A stretch of 64,000 bases of DNA from Xiphias gladius (lineage: Eukaryota; Chordata; Actinopteri; Istiophoriformes; Xiphiidae). The stretch is taken from contig NW_024401805.1 in NCBI RefSeq assembly GCF_016859285.1, forward strand, positions 236,501-300,500, read 5' to 3'. The notes beneath the pieces are model-generated. The model was not told the DNA's origin, ran no database searches, and saw only the letters and a list, made by a program, of their open reading frames with translations. Below, one piece after another: positions 13,023 through 26,200 of this stretch. How positions within the stretch are numbered: the first letter of the stretch is position 1; every line of letters begins with the position of its first letter. The translations under genes and the position numbers were made by a program.

Positions 13023-16000
13023 AAACCGACGTACTGGGGTCACGTCAGCGTTAAGTAATGATCACCACTGTCAAAGCGACCTGGTGATTTAATGAACCTC
13101 GACGTCCCCCGTTTACATCCTGGAAGGGACATTTGTTCAAGGCTGTCAACTGGCGGGGGACCGAAGACCCCCAGGGGCCCCAGAAGTCGTTTTTATCCAG
13201 ACAGTTTGGTTCTACATAATTTGATTCATTGATTTGTCAGAAATTTGCTCCACTAAAGTAGAATATTAAGTCTGCTGAGTCCTCCATTCTCCATCTCGTG
13301 GTCTTGGTCTTGTTGATGGACTCAACAAGACCATGGTCTAGTTTGAAGACCGGAACACTATCACTTTATATTTGTTGCTCATTGTTATAAAGTTGTGTTT
13401 TATCAAACTGCTCCGGTGTTTTGTGTGTGTAAAGTAATGAACAGACAGAAAACGTCGGTAAGGTGACGTTGTTCCATCGCAGGGGAACTTTTACGCTGCC
13501 GTCGCAGCTCGTGCTTCTGTTTGTTACCTGTGTAGAGCTGCAACAATTAGTCAGTCAACATAACATTAATCTGTATTTTAATCATCGAATAATCATTTTT
13601 GAAGCAGAAGGGTCAAACACTTGCTATTTCTAACCCTAACCCTCAGAGGTTAAGATTTTACATGATAATACACAGAATCTCACTGGGTTTTGGGCTGTTG
13701 GTCAAAACAAAACACCTGAAGACGTCGCCCAGGACTGCTGGAAATTACATTGATCTATCGATCGATAATCAATAGTTGCAAGTTTGACAGGACACTCCTT
13801 TAGTTCATGAACGCTGCACACTAATTGTAACGTTCCTTTAAAGGCTCATGGAGGTGAAATAAAATCCACATGTTGTGTGTACGATTTTATTTTAAAGTTA
13901 AAGCTTTAGAGTTACGACGGTGAGAAACTTTTATTTTGAAGTGCAATAAAAGAAAAAACCAAAACACCAACATAAACATTATTAAACATCATCTGTGGAG
14001 ACCAGATGTAACAATCGTTCACACTGGATGATCCCTGGCCCTGGTTCTAGAAAGAATCCAGACCCAGAGGCCTCGGATCCTGCGATTCTTCTCTTGAACC
14101 CGACCTGCTGAACATCTGGCCTGCTGCGGTCCCAGATGTTCCTCCTTGGCCTCCCTAGTCTGTTCTGGAACCCGATGGCCTGATCGGGGGCCGCTGACAC
14201 CGCCGCCACCTGGGGACCCGTCTGCCCGCTCTCTGACCGACAACACAGCAAGTGTTAGTGTGGATTTTCAGAATAAAAGCCATGGCAACATTGAGTGCGA
14301 GGGTCAGAGGGCCTGCAGCGTCCTTCGGGCTTCATCATCATCATCATCAACATCATCGCCATCATCATCAGCTGTGGATCTAAATACAGATGTGGTGTTC
14401 GTCAGCCAGCTGAGGCGTCACTCGTCACTCTCAGCAGGAAGTGTGAAAACCTCCGCAGGCTGATCTGAGATCAGCTCTGACCTTCGCTCGACTTGGATTT
14501 GTTTTTCACAGCTTCCGTCAGAAATGAAAAGTGTGTGAAATGAGAATCGTAAAGCGACCTGGAATAAGCTTCTGGCATCTGAAGGAAACTGAAAACTGAA
14601 AATGAATCTGGTGGATGAGCGAAGTTCTCGTCGGCCCGGAATATTTAACAGAACAGTTTGTGCAGCGTTCGACAACTTGGAGACTTTTTAAAGACTTTTA
14701 AAGCAGCGGAGACCAGAACCTCCCGGCTCCATATGATGCCAGCTCATAGTAATATCAAACAATTAATGTTACCTGGACCCATGTTTGGATTACTGGGGGC
14801 CCGGGGGGTCAGGATGCTCCTGGTCCAGAGCCTCTGTATGAAGTGACTGTTGATATTTCTGGTTTGAAAGTCACAAAGCTCAGTTAGAAAACCACAGAGA
14901 CACAAATCCACCACAAAGAGACTGGAAAGCACCATAAACCTTTCGTGTCTCCTTCAGTCTGGGGGCCCCATACAGGAGGGGCGGGGGGCCTTTTACTTTC
15001 GTCCACGTCTGGACCCAGATAAGTGGCAGGAAAATTGGATTTTTACAACAATATGCAAACACTGACCCACAGTAAGCGGAGACGTCAGGACACCGCTCAT
15101 CCTGTCAGACAGACTAAGGCTAGTGTGTTAGCAGTTAGCTCTGTTGATGTGTAGGGTCTGTAAATACACGAGTGCAGCGCTCATTCAAAACGCGCCTGTC
15201 ATCTCAATAGTTGTGATTGATGTGTTTAAGAGGTGTTGGTTTATTCTAATGGTCATTTCGGAGGCTGTAATTTGTGCTGCTGTTGAATTGTACTGGGTTA
15301 TACTGAGAGGTGTTCCTAATATTTTGCCCGTCCCATTTAAATACTAGAAACAGTCTAATCTAGGTGTACCCATTCAACTGGCGAGTGAGTGTAGATGAAT
15401 TTAATCACTTTCCCTGAACTGGAGAATCAGTGTTTTTACTGAAGAACTTAAAACTTAAAATGGGTCTGACGTGGATTTGCTTCAGAAAATCAATGGAAAA
15501 TATATTTTTGCATCAGGGAGGAAAATATTTGAACCAGTTTAACGTCATTTGAAGCCATTTTCTCACTCATACGTGGCCGTTAAAGGAAACAGAAAATAGA
15601 CAGCGTTGGATGACGCATGGTGTAACGTTACGTTACCATAACAACAGCGGAGCATAAATGACTTGTTCCTCCTGTGATAATCCGAATGTTTTGTGCTCGG
15701 GGGGATAAAAAGTAAACTGCCCTGCTGCGTCTTAAACAAAGCGCTTTCGTTTCAAGTGACCGTGTGTAGCGGTCGTTCTGGTCTCTGTCTGACACAGTCC
15801 CACGCTTTGGACGATCCAGGTTTTGGAGCTGCAGCTCGTTTCCCGGGGAATCCAGGCTTTGACCGGGAGCGGCCATCTTTGAGACGCGTCGTCGTCTGAT
15901 GGATGAGGTCAGCTACGTGGATGCGTCGCCCCAGCTCTGACCCGCTGTCGTTTAATGTTTCTCGTTTATGTTTGCTGAGAGCCGCTCGTCCAAAGACCTT

Positions 16001-17312
16001 CGCCGTCGACACTGGGCTTCCTTTGTTCCTCGACAACGCACTCGAGAAGTTTGAAGTTGATAGGATGAGCGGTTGAGGAGAAAATCAAAGGACAGACAGA
16101 GATTCTTCCATTTATAGTCAGGTGAGTGAAACTGCAGGTTAGCATGTGTTGTATTAATAATCATGTGGTGTCAGTCTGTTGTGTCTGAACAGCAGCTGTG
16201 TCCCAGCAGGACATTTTCATCTGTGTCTAGTGTGAAATCTTTCCCTGCAGCCAAACCGAATCGTTTCCTGTCGTCTGCTTTGTCTCACTTGATCTCTGCT
16301 TCTGCTTTTACAAAAAGTGAACATGAACCATGCTGCGATTGGACGGTGAATGGCGATTTTTTGTTTTATTTCCGTGTAAATATGTCGTCAGCCAGGAGGT
16401 CCACTGAAAATGACAACCAAGGTAACAACCATCAGCGGTAAAAAAGTATTATCAGCAGCCTGGGGATTCACTGTAACACATGAAAAACGGAGAAAACCAG
16501 GTTTACACTCAACAAATGACAGTTCCAACATTAAAAAAACAAAACAAAACCTCATCATACCTTCTTCTTGTAGTTAAATTTCAGCTGCTGATGGTTTTGA
16601 ATCCCGTAACCCCGTCTTTTCTAAGTGTTTATTTTTTGGTGGTGACTTTTAAAAGAGTCGAGGCTCAAACTCTTCAAGGTTGTCAGGAGCTTTCTAACTC
16701 CTTGAACCACTGAAAGGCAGTTTTACAAGTTTCCCTTAGAAGTTTTGAGTCTTCACTTTGGGCGGTGAACTTCAAACTTTAATGAGGCACCTGAGGATCA
16801 AACCAGAACCTCAAAACTTGTAGAGCGTCATGGACCACCTCCAGCGTCTTGGACAAAGACACTGTAAACCTGGTTTCTTAGAACTTTTCAGTCTTTCCTC
16901 TGGACATAAACCTTCAAAACTGAGAGCCTCAGGACCATTTTCATTGACTGTCTGTGTCTTTTCTCAGACTTTCCAAACAAACTGTTAAGGCATTTTAGGT
17001 TGAACTGAATCCGCTCAGTAGTGCTAAGATTAAAAAACAACACTAACGCTTTTATTGCGAAAAGACAAGAAGAGTCACGATCAGAATCTTAAAAACGTAA
17101 AAGTCAACAACATTTTTATCCTGTAATGATCGAAGCTTCCATCTTTAAAGGACTGGAAGAGGAAGACGTTTACGAGGAATCATTTAGAAGAGCTTAAAAA
17201 AGAAAGTGATAGAATCCATTCATCTCAAAACGAGTGAAAGAGACAGACATGTACAGACCGAACTATCTGTCAACAGCGAGAACGTTTCTCTAACAGGAGG
17301 AGAATCTCTCTG
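13023..17312. other. Intergenic stretch downstream of the NLR pseudogene
   Basis: No gene recognised. Contents: CAT/ATC trinucleotide runs (14331-14370), a dispersed repeat (14735-14940) carrying the CACAAAGAGACT phrase also seen near 8062 and 8317, and a CpG-containing block (15600-16100) with a 94-codon minus-strand frame of unknown meaning. The remainder looks like ordinary unique or decayed sequence. Confidence 0.5.
14735..14940 (+). repeat. Dispersed repeat fragment, copy B, with CACAAAGAGACT tail
   Basis: Includes the inverted counterpart of the 11183-11240 fragment (about 14806-14868), followed by ACCACAAAGAGACTGG-type phrases. Similar phrases occur at 8062-8090 and 8310-8335. Family not identified. 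Confidence 0.6.
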
Positions 17313-20300
17313 CTACACTGGACACAGAGACACTGAGGAACCAGAGCGGAACCAGAACCCAAATCCAGGATAAAGAGGTTCGGTGAATGTGGTGTTGAAG
17401 GTGCGGAGGTGGATCAATGTGTCAGAGGAGACTTCGTAGAAGGACAGAGTGCCGGCAGGACAGTCCACATACACGGCTACTCTGTGAGAGACCGAAGACG
17501 AGGAGGAGACAGATGTTCTTATGTTCTTGTGATAGACAGAGTAACCGGGATCATCGGAGCATCTCAGACTCCAGGACTGATCGTTCCTTCCAAACCAATA
17601 GTCATCGCTGTCTCCTTTCCTACTGATTCCTCTGTAACTGACTGATATATCGAGCCTTCCTCTCCACTCCACCTCCCAGTAACAGCGACCAGTCAGACCA
17701 GTTCTACACAGCAGCTGAGTCCAGAAGTCAAATCTCTCTGGATGGTCAGGATACGACTGATCCTCCTCCACATGTGTCACCGTCCTGTTGTTGTCGGACA
17801 GTTTGAGGAATCCGTTTACTGTGTCTGTGTCGAGTGCGAGTTCACACAAATCTGTTGGAGAGAACGAGACACGAGACGGCTGCAGTTATTGATCCCTCAT
17901 CTGTTCATTTATTGACAGTTTGAAGATGGTTGAATGTGCTGCCTTGTTTTCGTGAATCAAATTTAAAACACACTTACACTTTCCTCAGACCTGGTGTCAA
18001 CCATCGCACTCCACCAGGCTCCACCCTGAAAGAAGGAGGGGGGTCAGACCAGCACGGTGTCCTTCAGCGTGCAGACATGGACATTACGTCGCTCTCATAC
18101 ACAGATTGCTGCATTATTCTGTTCAAATGCAGGCTGGTATGGATGGATGTACATTCACCAAAGAAGAAAAGGAACCGGAGTCCTTATCTTGTAATTACAC
18201 GGAGAGACTGCGTCATCGTTCGTCTTCTCCGCGTGACATCGGTTCGGGTGCGAGACGCGCGCTCTCGGTCTCTTGCTCTCGAGCCGACAAACTAATGTCA
18301 CAGCAAATAGGACGAAGCCACAAAGTCGGTCCTGAATGAAAACTCTACAGTAGCGGTGGGTTCGCTAGACTTCCTCACAGGACGACATCTGAACCTCAGC
18401 TTTGTTTCCACGTTCCGGCTCTGAGATCAGCCAATAAACATGACGGAGATTATCGATATTTGAGAAGAGGGAGACACGATAGCGCGACATATCATTATTG
18501 CTGGTATGTTGTTATCGGCGTGTCAACACTGAGCGGGTCTCTAAAGTCTCTGGGATTGCTCTGGTGAAAGCACTCTGAGTGCTCAAAGCCGCTCTGTCGA
18601 AAGGTTTGCACGCTGGACTTGTCCTGATACAGCAAGAAGTAAAGTCCGATACATAAACGTCTGTAGTGACGATAAATCTGAAATCCCTGCTCAGGTCACA
18701 GAATGCGGCTGACAACGCCTGATTTCATGACTGTGAGATCTTTTCTCCTAAATGTGACACTGAAGTCATAATTAGGAGAAAAGCCGTCTTCTGTTGTTGT
18801 TGAATTCTAAGCACTTCTGCAGAGATCTGTCATCAGCTGTGACAGAGGAAATGTTTCCAGCGCTCCCTCCTATACCAGACATCGTCTGTGGCTGCAGCAG
18901 GGCCTCTCCATACCTGAGGGTGTCCAGTCTCCAGCGTGGATCCTCCAGTCCGGCAGACAGCAGCTTCAGTCCCGAGCCTCCTGGACGATTGTAGCTCAGG
19001 TCCAGCTCTCTCAGATGGGAGGGGTTGGAGCTCAGAGCTGAGGCCAGAGAAGCACAGCCGTCCTCTGTGACCAGACACCCTGACAGACTGCAATCACACA
19101 AAAACAACACACGGGAGCCCTCTGTCAACACCTGGCGGAAGGTTTTTTTCGCTTGATTTTTGTCTTGTTTTTTAGTTTCTGGTCCATTTTGGTCCAGATA
19201 AAATGTGTTTGAAGCAAATTTAGAAATCTACCTTGATCGTCATGTGTTAAATTTCATAATTACACAGCTGAAGCACGAAAATAAAGAAAGTAATAAAAAA
19301 TCCTCATGGAAAGTAATTCTCTGAGTCTAAAAGTACGGGCGAAGTTTAGTAAAATGTACTTTACAAAATCCTACACAGGTTAACTCTTCATCCACTCATG
19401 TAAATCAGTTTTAAAAGGCTCATCGGTTAAAGAGGGGGATGAATCTTGACCTGAGAGTCTCCAGGGTACAGTGCGGACTCTCCAGTCCAGCACACAGCAG
19501 CTTCACTCCTGAGTCCCGCAGGTCGTTGTTGCTCAGGACTGGGAGCTGAGGACTGAGGACAGAGCTCCGCAGCTTCCCTCTGGGAGGCCACAGCCATTCA
19601 GTCTGGGGAGATGATAACAAGGAATTAAAGAAGGAACCGATTCGATCTCAGGGTCTTTATATAATGATGAGTAAATCCATCTGTACACTTACAGAGCTTT
19701 GTTAGAGACTCTAAGCACTGCCAGCAGCCTCAGAAGAGCCTCCTCGGAAGCAGAGTATTTCTTCAGGTCAAACACGTCCAGATCTTTTTCTGACGACAGT
19801 AAGATGAAGCCCAGAGCTGACCATTGAGCAGGAGAGAGTTCATCTGTGGAGAGACTTCCTGAACTCAGGGACTGCTGGATCTGATCCACTAGGGAACCAT
19901 CCTTCAGTTCATTCAGACAGTGGAACAGATTGATGCTTTTCTCTGCAGAAGGAGTCTCTTTGATCTTCTTGATGTACCGGACTGTTTCCTGATTGGTCAG
20001 TGAGCCACTTCCTGTCTGTGGCAGCAGGCCTCGTAGGAGAGTCTGATTGGTCTGCTGCGAAAGACCCAGGAAGAAGCGGAGGAACAAGTCCAGGTGTCCA
20101 TTTGGACTCTGTAGGGCCTCGTCCACAGCGCTCTGGTAGAAGAATTCGGACTTGTGTGTTAGCGTTTCAGACGTCTGGGGGGTCGATTTCTTGTCTGACA
20201 GCAGATTGACTCCAGAGTTGATGAAGGTCAGATGGACATGAAGAGCAGCCAGAAACTCCTGAACACTCAGATGGACGAAGCAGAAGACCTTGTCCTGGTA

Positions 20301-23234
20301 CAGCCCTCTCTCCTCTATGAAGATCTGTGTGAACACTCCTGAGTAAACTGAGGCTGCTCTGATATCGATGCCACACTCTGTCAGGTCTGGTTCGTAGAAG
20401 ATCAGGTTTCCTTTCAGCAGCTGCTCAAAAGCCAGTTTTCCCAGAGACTCAATCATCTCCCTGCTCTCTGGACTCCAGTGTGGATCTGTCTCCGCTCCTC
20501 CATCATACTTGACCTTCTTCAGTTTGGACTGAACCACCAGGAAGTGGATGTACATCTCAGTCAGGGTCTTGGGCAGCCCTCCTCCCTCCCTGGTTTTCAA
20601 CACATCCTCCAGAACTGTAGCGGTGATCCAGCAGAAGACCGGGATGTGGCACATGATGCGGAGGCTTCGGGATGTCTTGACGTGGGAGATGATCCTGCTG
20701 GCCTGCTCCTCATCTCTGAATCTCTTCCTGAAGTACTCCACCTTCTGTGGGTCAGTGAACCCTCTGACCTCTGTCACCATGTCGACACACTCGGGAGGGA
20801 TCTGATTGGCCGCTGCAGGTCGCGTGGTTATCCAGAGGCGAGCGGAGGGAAGCAGATTCCCCCTGATGAGGTTTGTCAGCAGCACGTCCACTGAGGTGGG
20901 CTCTGTGACATCAGTCAGGATCTCGGCGTTGTGGAAGTCCAGAGGAAGTCGACACTCGTCCAGACCGTCAAAGATGAACGCAACCTGGGACGCGTCAAAC
21001 CGGTGGTTTTCTACCTCTTTGGTTTCAGTGAAGAAATAATGAACCAGTTCCACCAAGCTGAACTTTTTCTCTTTCAACACATTCTGCTCCCTGAAGGTGA
21101 ACGGAAACGTGAACTGTATGTCCTGGTTGGCTTTGTCTTCAGCCCAGTCCAGAGTGAACTTCTGTGTTAAGACTTCAGAAGACTTGGGTTTCCAGCTTTA
21201 GAGACCCCCTCAAACACACACTGGAACTTCTCCTTCAGCTTAGATTTGAGTTTACGTCGAGGAACTGTAGTTTCTGAATAAAAAGAACAAACAAGGTTAG
21301 TAAATTATTTTGTGAATAAAATACGACAATCCCCCTAAAAAACGCACATATGAACACATTTCCCCTCATGTCCTGAGACGTTAGTAAATGTCCCATCAGT
21401 GTTCATCCATGTTGTTGAATCTTTAGAGAAATCCTCTTACTGCTCTGCAGAGAGTCAGCCAGCTCCTCCTGCTTCAGTCCCCTCAGGAAGTTCAGTGTGA
21501 TCTTCAGAAATGCCTCTCTGCTGCTCCTCCTCAGCTCCTTATCCTCACCTTCCAACACCTCCTCATCCTCCCTCTGACTCTCTAAGCATTCTGGGTAATC
21601 TGGACCCAGAACCTTCTGGATCTTCTTCAGCTCGTTCTTCACAAAATCGACAATGTTCTCCTCCAGCAGCTGGAACAGAATAATATATGAATGACACAAT
21701 CAAACTGAAATCATGGAGCCAAACATCAGATCCATGTTGGACAGACTGACGATCCACTGGTCTACAAAGTGCAGCGTGGAGATGAGTGCGAACAGAACAG
21801 GTGTACAAGTGGTTGTTGTACATGTACAGACCATAAATATGGAGTCCAGGTGTGTCTGATGCTGCGGGGCAGACTGACCACTGGGAACCTCTGAGCTCTC
21901 CTTGTCGACTCTGTGGAGGAATCGTGAAGAATTAGCTCACGTTATGTCTGTCCGCACAGACACAGATGCAAGGTAAAGGTCCGTGAAGCGATGTCTGGAT
22001 GTGAACAGTGAATCAGACGACTCCCTGTAGCGGTAAAGGCTGACTAGTCCTGCTGATCCCACTGAGAATCAACAGCTCAGTCTGCAGCTGTTTGTGGCTT
22101 TCAGCTCTCCCTCCCTCACTGAACACTGCGGAAGTGCCCCGAAGCAAGGCACCGACAACCTCCAGCTGCTCCACTGGAGCTGCTCAGTGCCTGCTGGTGT
22201 CAGACTGGGCAGCTCCCAGTATGAACAAATACAACGAAACAGGAACATTTGAAGGGATCAGTTTACTCCATCAGACGGTGGAACAGCATCTGAAACACCC
22301 ACCTCCCTCAGTGATTGGTCAGCTGTGTGCAGGTGAGAGAGTGGGCGGGGTCTGAACTTCTCTCTCAGCTCTTCTTTCATTCTTTACACAACTATTTCTG
22401 CCAGTTTTCATGTGAACAACTGAGGTCAATGTTCTGAATGTCTTCCAGGAGAGACTGTCTCAACACGGGAGAAGTTATCTCCATATTTAAACCACATCAC
22501 GTCTCCACCCTCTCTGCGACGGCCAGAGTTTTACCTCCACCTTCCAGTGTGGACGTTCACAACAGATAGAAACACTTTGATCTCAGACGTGGTCCAACAA
22601 CACGTCGTACAAACTAGTTCTTTTCTAGAATAACCAGAGTCTTACTGTCAGTCACAGCTTACATCTGATCAGCTGATGGACATCGTCCTTTAAAGTTGAT
22701 GTCAAAGTCAATCGACCGGTCACTCTTGAAAGACAGACAGCTGGGTTCAGGAGAGTCTGGTCTCTGCTGCTGGAAGCTGAAACAAAAGCAGGACTGATGA
22801 ATGTGCACGTTGGATTAAAAACTGGTGAAAAATATGTTCAGTCTTTTAATAAACACCACAAATAACTTTTCCAGTGAAATGCTTCTCTGACAGGTTTAAA
22901 TTCTTACCTTCCATCGGCAGATTGTCTGAACGTAAGAAGATGTTTCATTGACGGGTCGCTCTTCATGGACACACAGCTGGGTTCAGGTCCGGGTCCAGGA
23001 GCAGCAGAGTCTGGCCTCTGCTGCTGCTCTGGGCTTCAAAACAACACACACGGAGCTTTGAGTGTGAATAATGATGGTGGAGTGATCTGAGCGCTGAGCT
23101 CTGACATGGAGAAGAGTCATGGACAGTTAGAGATTCTCGTCTCACCTCTGAGCCCTGGTCTGGCTCTCATGTTCCCCACACAGACTGGTTTTAGAGGCAG
23201 GGACTCCGTCCTCTCTGTCCTCACACCGACTCAT
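17313..23234 (-). pseudogene. NLRC3-like receptor (FISNA-NACHT-LRR-B30.2), disrupted
   Basis: A cytosolic innate immune NLR of the large fish-specific family. Exons identified: 23146-23234 (start codon at 23234-23232, MSRCEDRED), 22908-23028 and 22663-22776 (paired PSCVSMKSD-type linker exons), 21832-21910, 21441-21669 (LLEENIVDFVKNEL to ELADSLQS), 19693-21273 (FISNA start, then NACHT with FDGLDECR Walker B and helical regions), 19451-19602 and 18914-19087 (LRR), 17978-18025 (VEPGGVRWLTPGLRK) and 17313-17851 (complete PRY-SPRY/B30.2 ending SVSLCPV). Defects: after CVFEGVSKAGNPSLL the rest of FISNA and the Walker A loop are missing, and the frame hits a stop at 21167-21169 before resuming at TQKFTLDWAED in another frame. 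The first LRR exon is 152 bp against 174 bp for the second, a 22-nt frameshifting loss. The phase at 17978/17851 is also off by one, and the exon 1 to exon 2 phase does not match as read. A full-length receptor cannot be made. The B30.2 exon alone remains open. Confidence 0.9.
22092..22210. repeat. Dispersed repeat phrase within an NLR intron
   Basis: The segment GTGCCCCGAAGCAAGGCACC followed by CTGCTCCACTGGAGCTGCTC resembles a repeat common in fish genomes. It is related to the phrase at 9150-9180. It lies in the intron between the exons at 21832-21910 and 22663-22776. Confidence 0.4.
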
Positions 23235-26200
23235 GCTGCTGAATTCACATCTACATCAGGTCACACAAACTTTCTGCCTTCATGTGGAGAAGAAACACAA
23301 ATCATTCGTCTGCACATCAACTGAAATCCTGCTTTACATCATTTCTCCTGTAAAAATATCAGCTTCTCCTCCACTGATTGGCTCCTCTTTTCTGTTTCTT
23401 GTCAGTGTCGGTTGAATGCAGTCAGACAGCAGTGTGAGGCAGAGGAAGCTGCCACCAGCTGCTGTACTTCTACTATCAGTCCACTAACGTGGCGTCATGA
23501 AGCTGCAATGTAGTGAAGAGCAGCCCAGCACACACACGAGGCTCGGCCGCCTGTTTTCATTCACTGACACACAGAAGGACCGAGATCCACTAGTTTTATC
23601 TGACACAGTCTCTCCGTCCACAGCGTCCCTGTAGAAAATGACTTTGAGAAACGAGCTACAGCTGATTATTTCAGAAACAACTGGGACTGAATTTATTTCA
23701 CCTCAAAGCTCCAATATTAAGCATGCAATCATTTGTGAGCTGCGACTAACAGCTATTTTCTCCATCAATCATTTGGTCCATAAAATGTCGGAAAATAGTC
23801 TAAGAATCATCCGTTCAAGTTTCTCAGAGTCCGAGGTGACGTCTTCAAATGTCTCGTTTTTTCAAACCAACAACCAAATCCCCAAAATATTCAGTTTACA
23901 GTCACGTTAAACCGAGATAAGAAGGAAATCTTCATTTCTACAAAGCTGAAAACAAGGAAAATCTTTTACCCCGACTTTTTATGGGTCTGTAAATTCCTAC
24001 TAACTGCCTACAGAATTTTCCTGTAAAGGACTCTAATTACAGACATGAATCATCAATCAGTAAAACTGAGACAGTGTCCAACTGGTCCTCTTCTACTTCT
24101 AATTCACATGAATCGACGAGCTAATGTCACCTACAGAGTCACGGGACAAAATCCTGTGGTTTAACCTTTAATAATGTGTTTTATGTGTCCGTCCTGTGTC
24201 TTTAATCCCCCGTCTGAAGCTGAAAAGTGACCAGTAACTACATCTGTACCTGAGTAAATGTACTCAGTTACTTTCCACCACTGTTGAATAACATGATCCT
24301 GAATACTGATCAAAAATGTGAAATCAATAACAGATAAAGTGTCAGTAAAGCCCTTACAGAAACACGAACAACATGTTCAGTATTGATCAGTGATGTGCAG
24401 CAGGGTAACGTCGATGGAAAACATGAGCGGCGACACCGGTTCCTGCTGCAGCAGGACCGGGAGGCCCCTGACTCATCTGATGCGGTGTGGACTGTCTTTC
24501 TGGATATCGTACGGAGCCTTAAAACCCTGTCGGTGCCACACTGTGTCCGCATCAGTCCTGTCAATCTAATGACGGAGCTCTCACCGACAGAGCAAGCCTC
24601 AGCTGTTCTCCAGCGGCTGTCCGACCGAGCTCAGACCGCATCTAGCGGCTCAGACAGCGGGAGGGCAGCGGCTCATCTCCGCCTCCTCCACAGGCCGGTT
24701 CAGGCGGGAAAAGCTGCCTTCAGTCCTCAGTACGTGGAGCTACACTTTAACAACGACTCTGCGTTCAGCTACTGACCATCGACTAACTCCGCGTCTGCTC
24801 CTATTCCACCGCTTCAACTCTACACATCGACACAACATGGCGGACATATTTAATGTCGGTCCGGACTGTACAGTTACAGCTCTGACGCAGTTACAGTAAC
24901 ACCACTGTAACTCCGACGTCAGGTAACTCAGGTAACGACAGGAAGTGCTAACGAGTAAAACCTTCGGATGGAGAAATAATCTGCGCCACGATGATCAGAG
25001 AAAGTCGAAATAAACTTGGTGGCGGGAAAACGAAGTGTAAGCTAAAGATGAGAAAACTTATCAGACAGAACTAGAAGTTTAAGAACATGTCGAGTTGTAG
25101 TTTCACCTGGTTTAGAGACACAAACGTTTGGAAACAACCAAACTGCTGGAGTCCGTTTCAGGAAGCAGGTTTGGTGAAAAGCCAGCGTTTGCTGGGGAGT
25201 TTCGAGAAACCCGCACCACTTTAACTGAGTCTCGCAGTCACCGTGGAAAACCCGACAATCCGGGCAACCCGGGCCCGGTTCCTGCCGAGTTTCCTCAAAC
25301 TGACGCAAATCAATGAAACCCGAGCAGCATCAGAAAACACGATGCGACTCTGAGTTAGTGCCGGAAACAACGAGCCAGAGCTCAGGAAACATCTCACCCA
25401 CACGATGGTTTAGCTGAGAAACGGAATCACGGTTGTTTGTCCCACCCTCAGCATTTATTATCGATTACCGATCAGTGATGCTCTAACGGAACTAATATCT
25501 CTTCGTTGAGGGTGAGGTGGCGCCCTCTGGTGGCGGACGGGGGAACCGCGTGACGCCGGCTTCATGAACGCAGGTACATCGGCGGGTTGAAAAGATAACA
25601 AGACTGAAATCTTGTGATTGTCGTCGCTCTACTCATGACAGCTGTTGATTCTTCGATACAAACGTTCATGCTTCATATTAATGCGGATGGAACTGGACTG
25701 TTAAAGTGACAGAGACGTCCCCTGTGCGTCCTTTAATTCTCTCCGGACTCCGGTTGTACTTTCTAGCTCCTGACTGTCACTACATTCTTTGCTGTCATGT
25801 TTTACAGTGTACGTCCTAGTTGATATTTTTGAATGTGTCTCTTTTTACAGTGCAACTGTACAACCGCGTATCCGCTGGTTGCTGACCTGGCCGTGACGTC
25901 ATCGCGTTGCTTAGTTGCAGTCCCCACCTGTGACCACCTGGGGGCGGTAGCAGCTCGTCAGTTCCGCAGTAACACCGGTGTTGATGAGAACAGAATAACA
26001 ACAGATGTGAGGTCAGTTCCACTTTACTTTACTGGGTATTTAATCAGCTGATTCCAGTGTTTTTCAGATGATCTTAGACCAGCAAACAAATAAAGGCTCA
26101 TTTCTCCGCCACAATTTAACCGTGTGCTGTGATTTCAAAGTTTTTCAAAATAAGGGTTAAGTGTTCATTCATTTTACACTCCCCTCCTTCTTCAGTTAAA

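Noticed and set aside
13632-13646. CTAACCCTAACCCTC as an interstitial telomere repeat
   Set aside because: Only two units of TTAGGG type; too short to call.
15752-16036. 94-codon basic minus-strand frame
   Set aside because: CpG-rich and probably repeat-related; no family recognised.
24383-24775. 130-codon plus-strand frame
   Set aside because: No domain, no splice context and no match from memory; lies in CpG-rich sequence where open frames are common.
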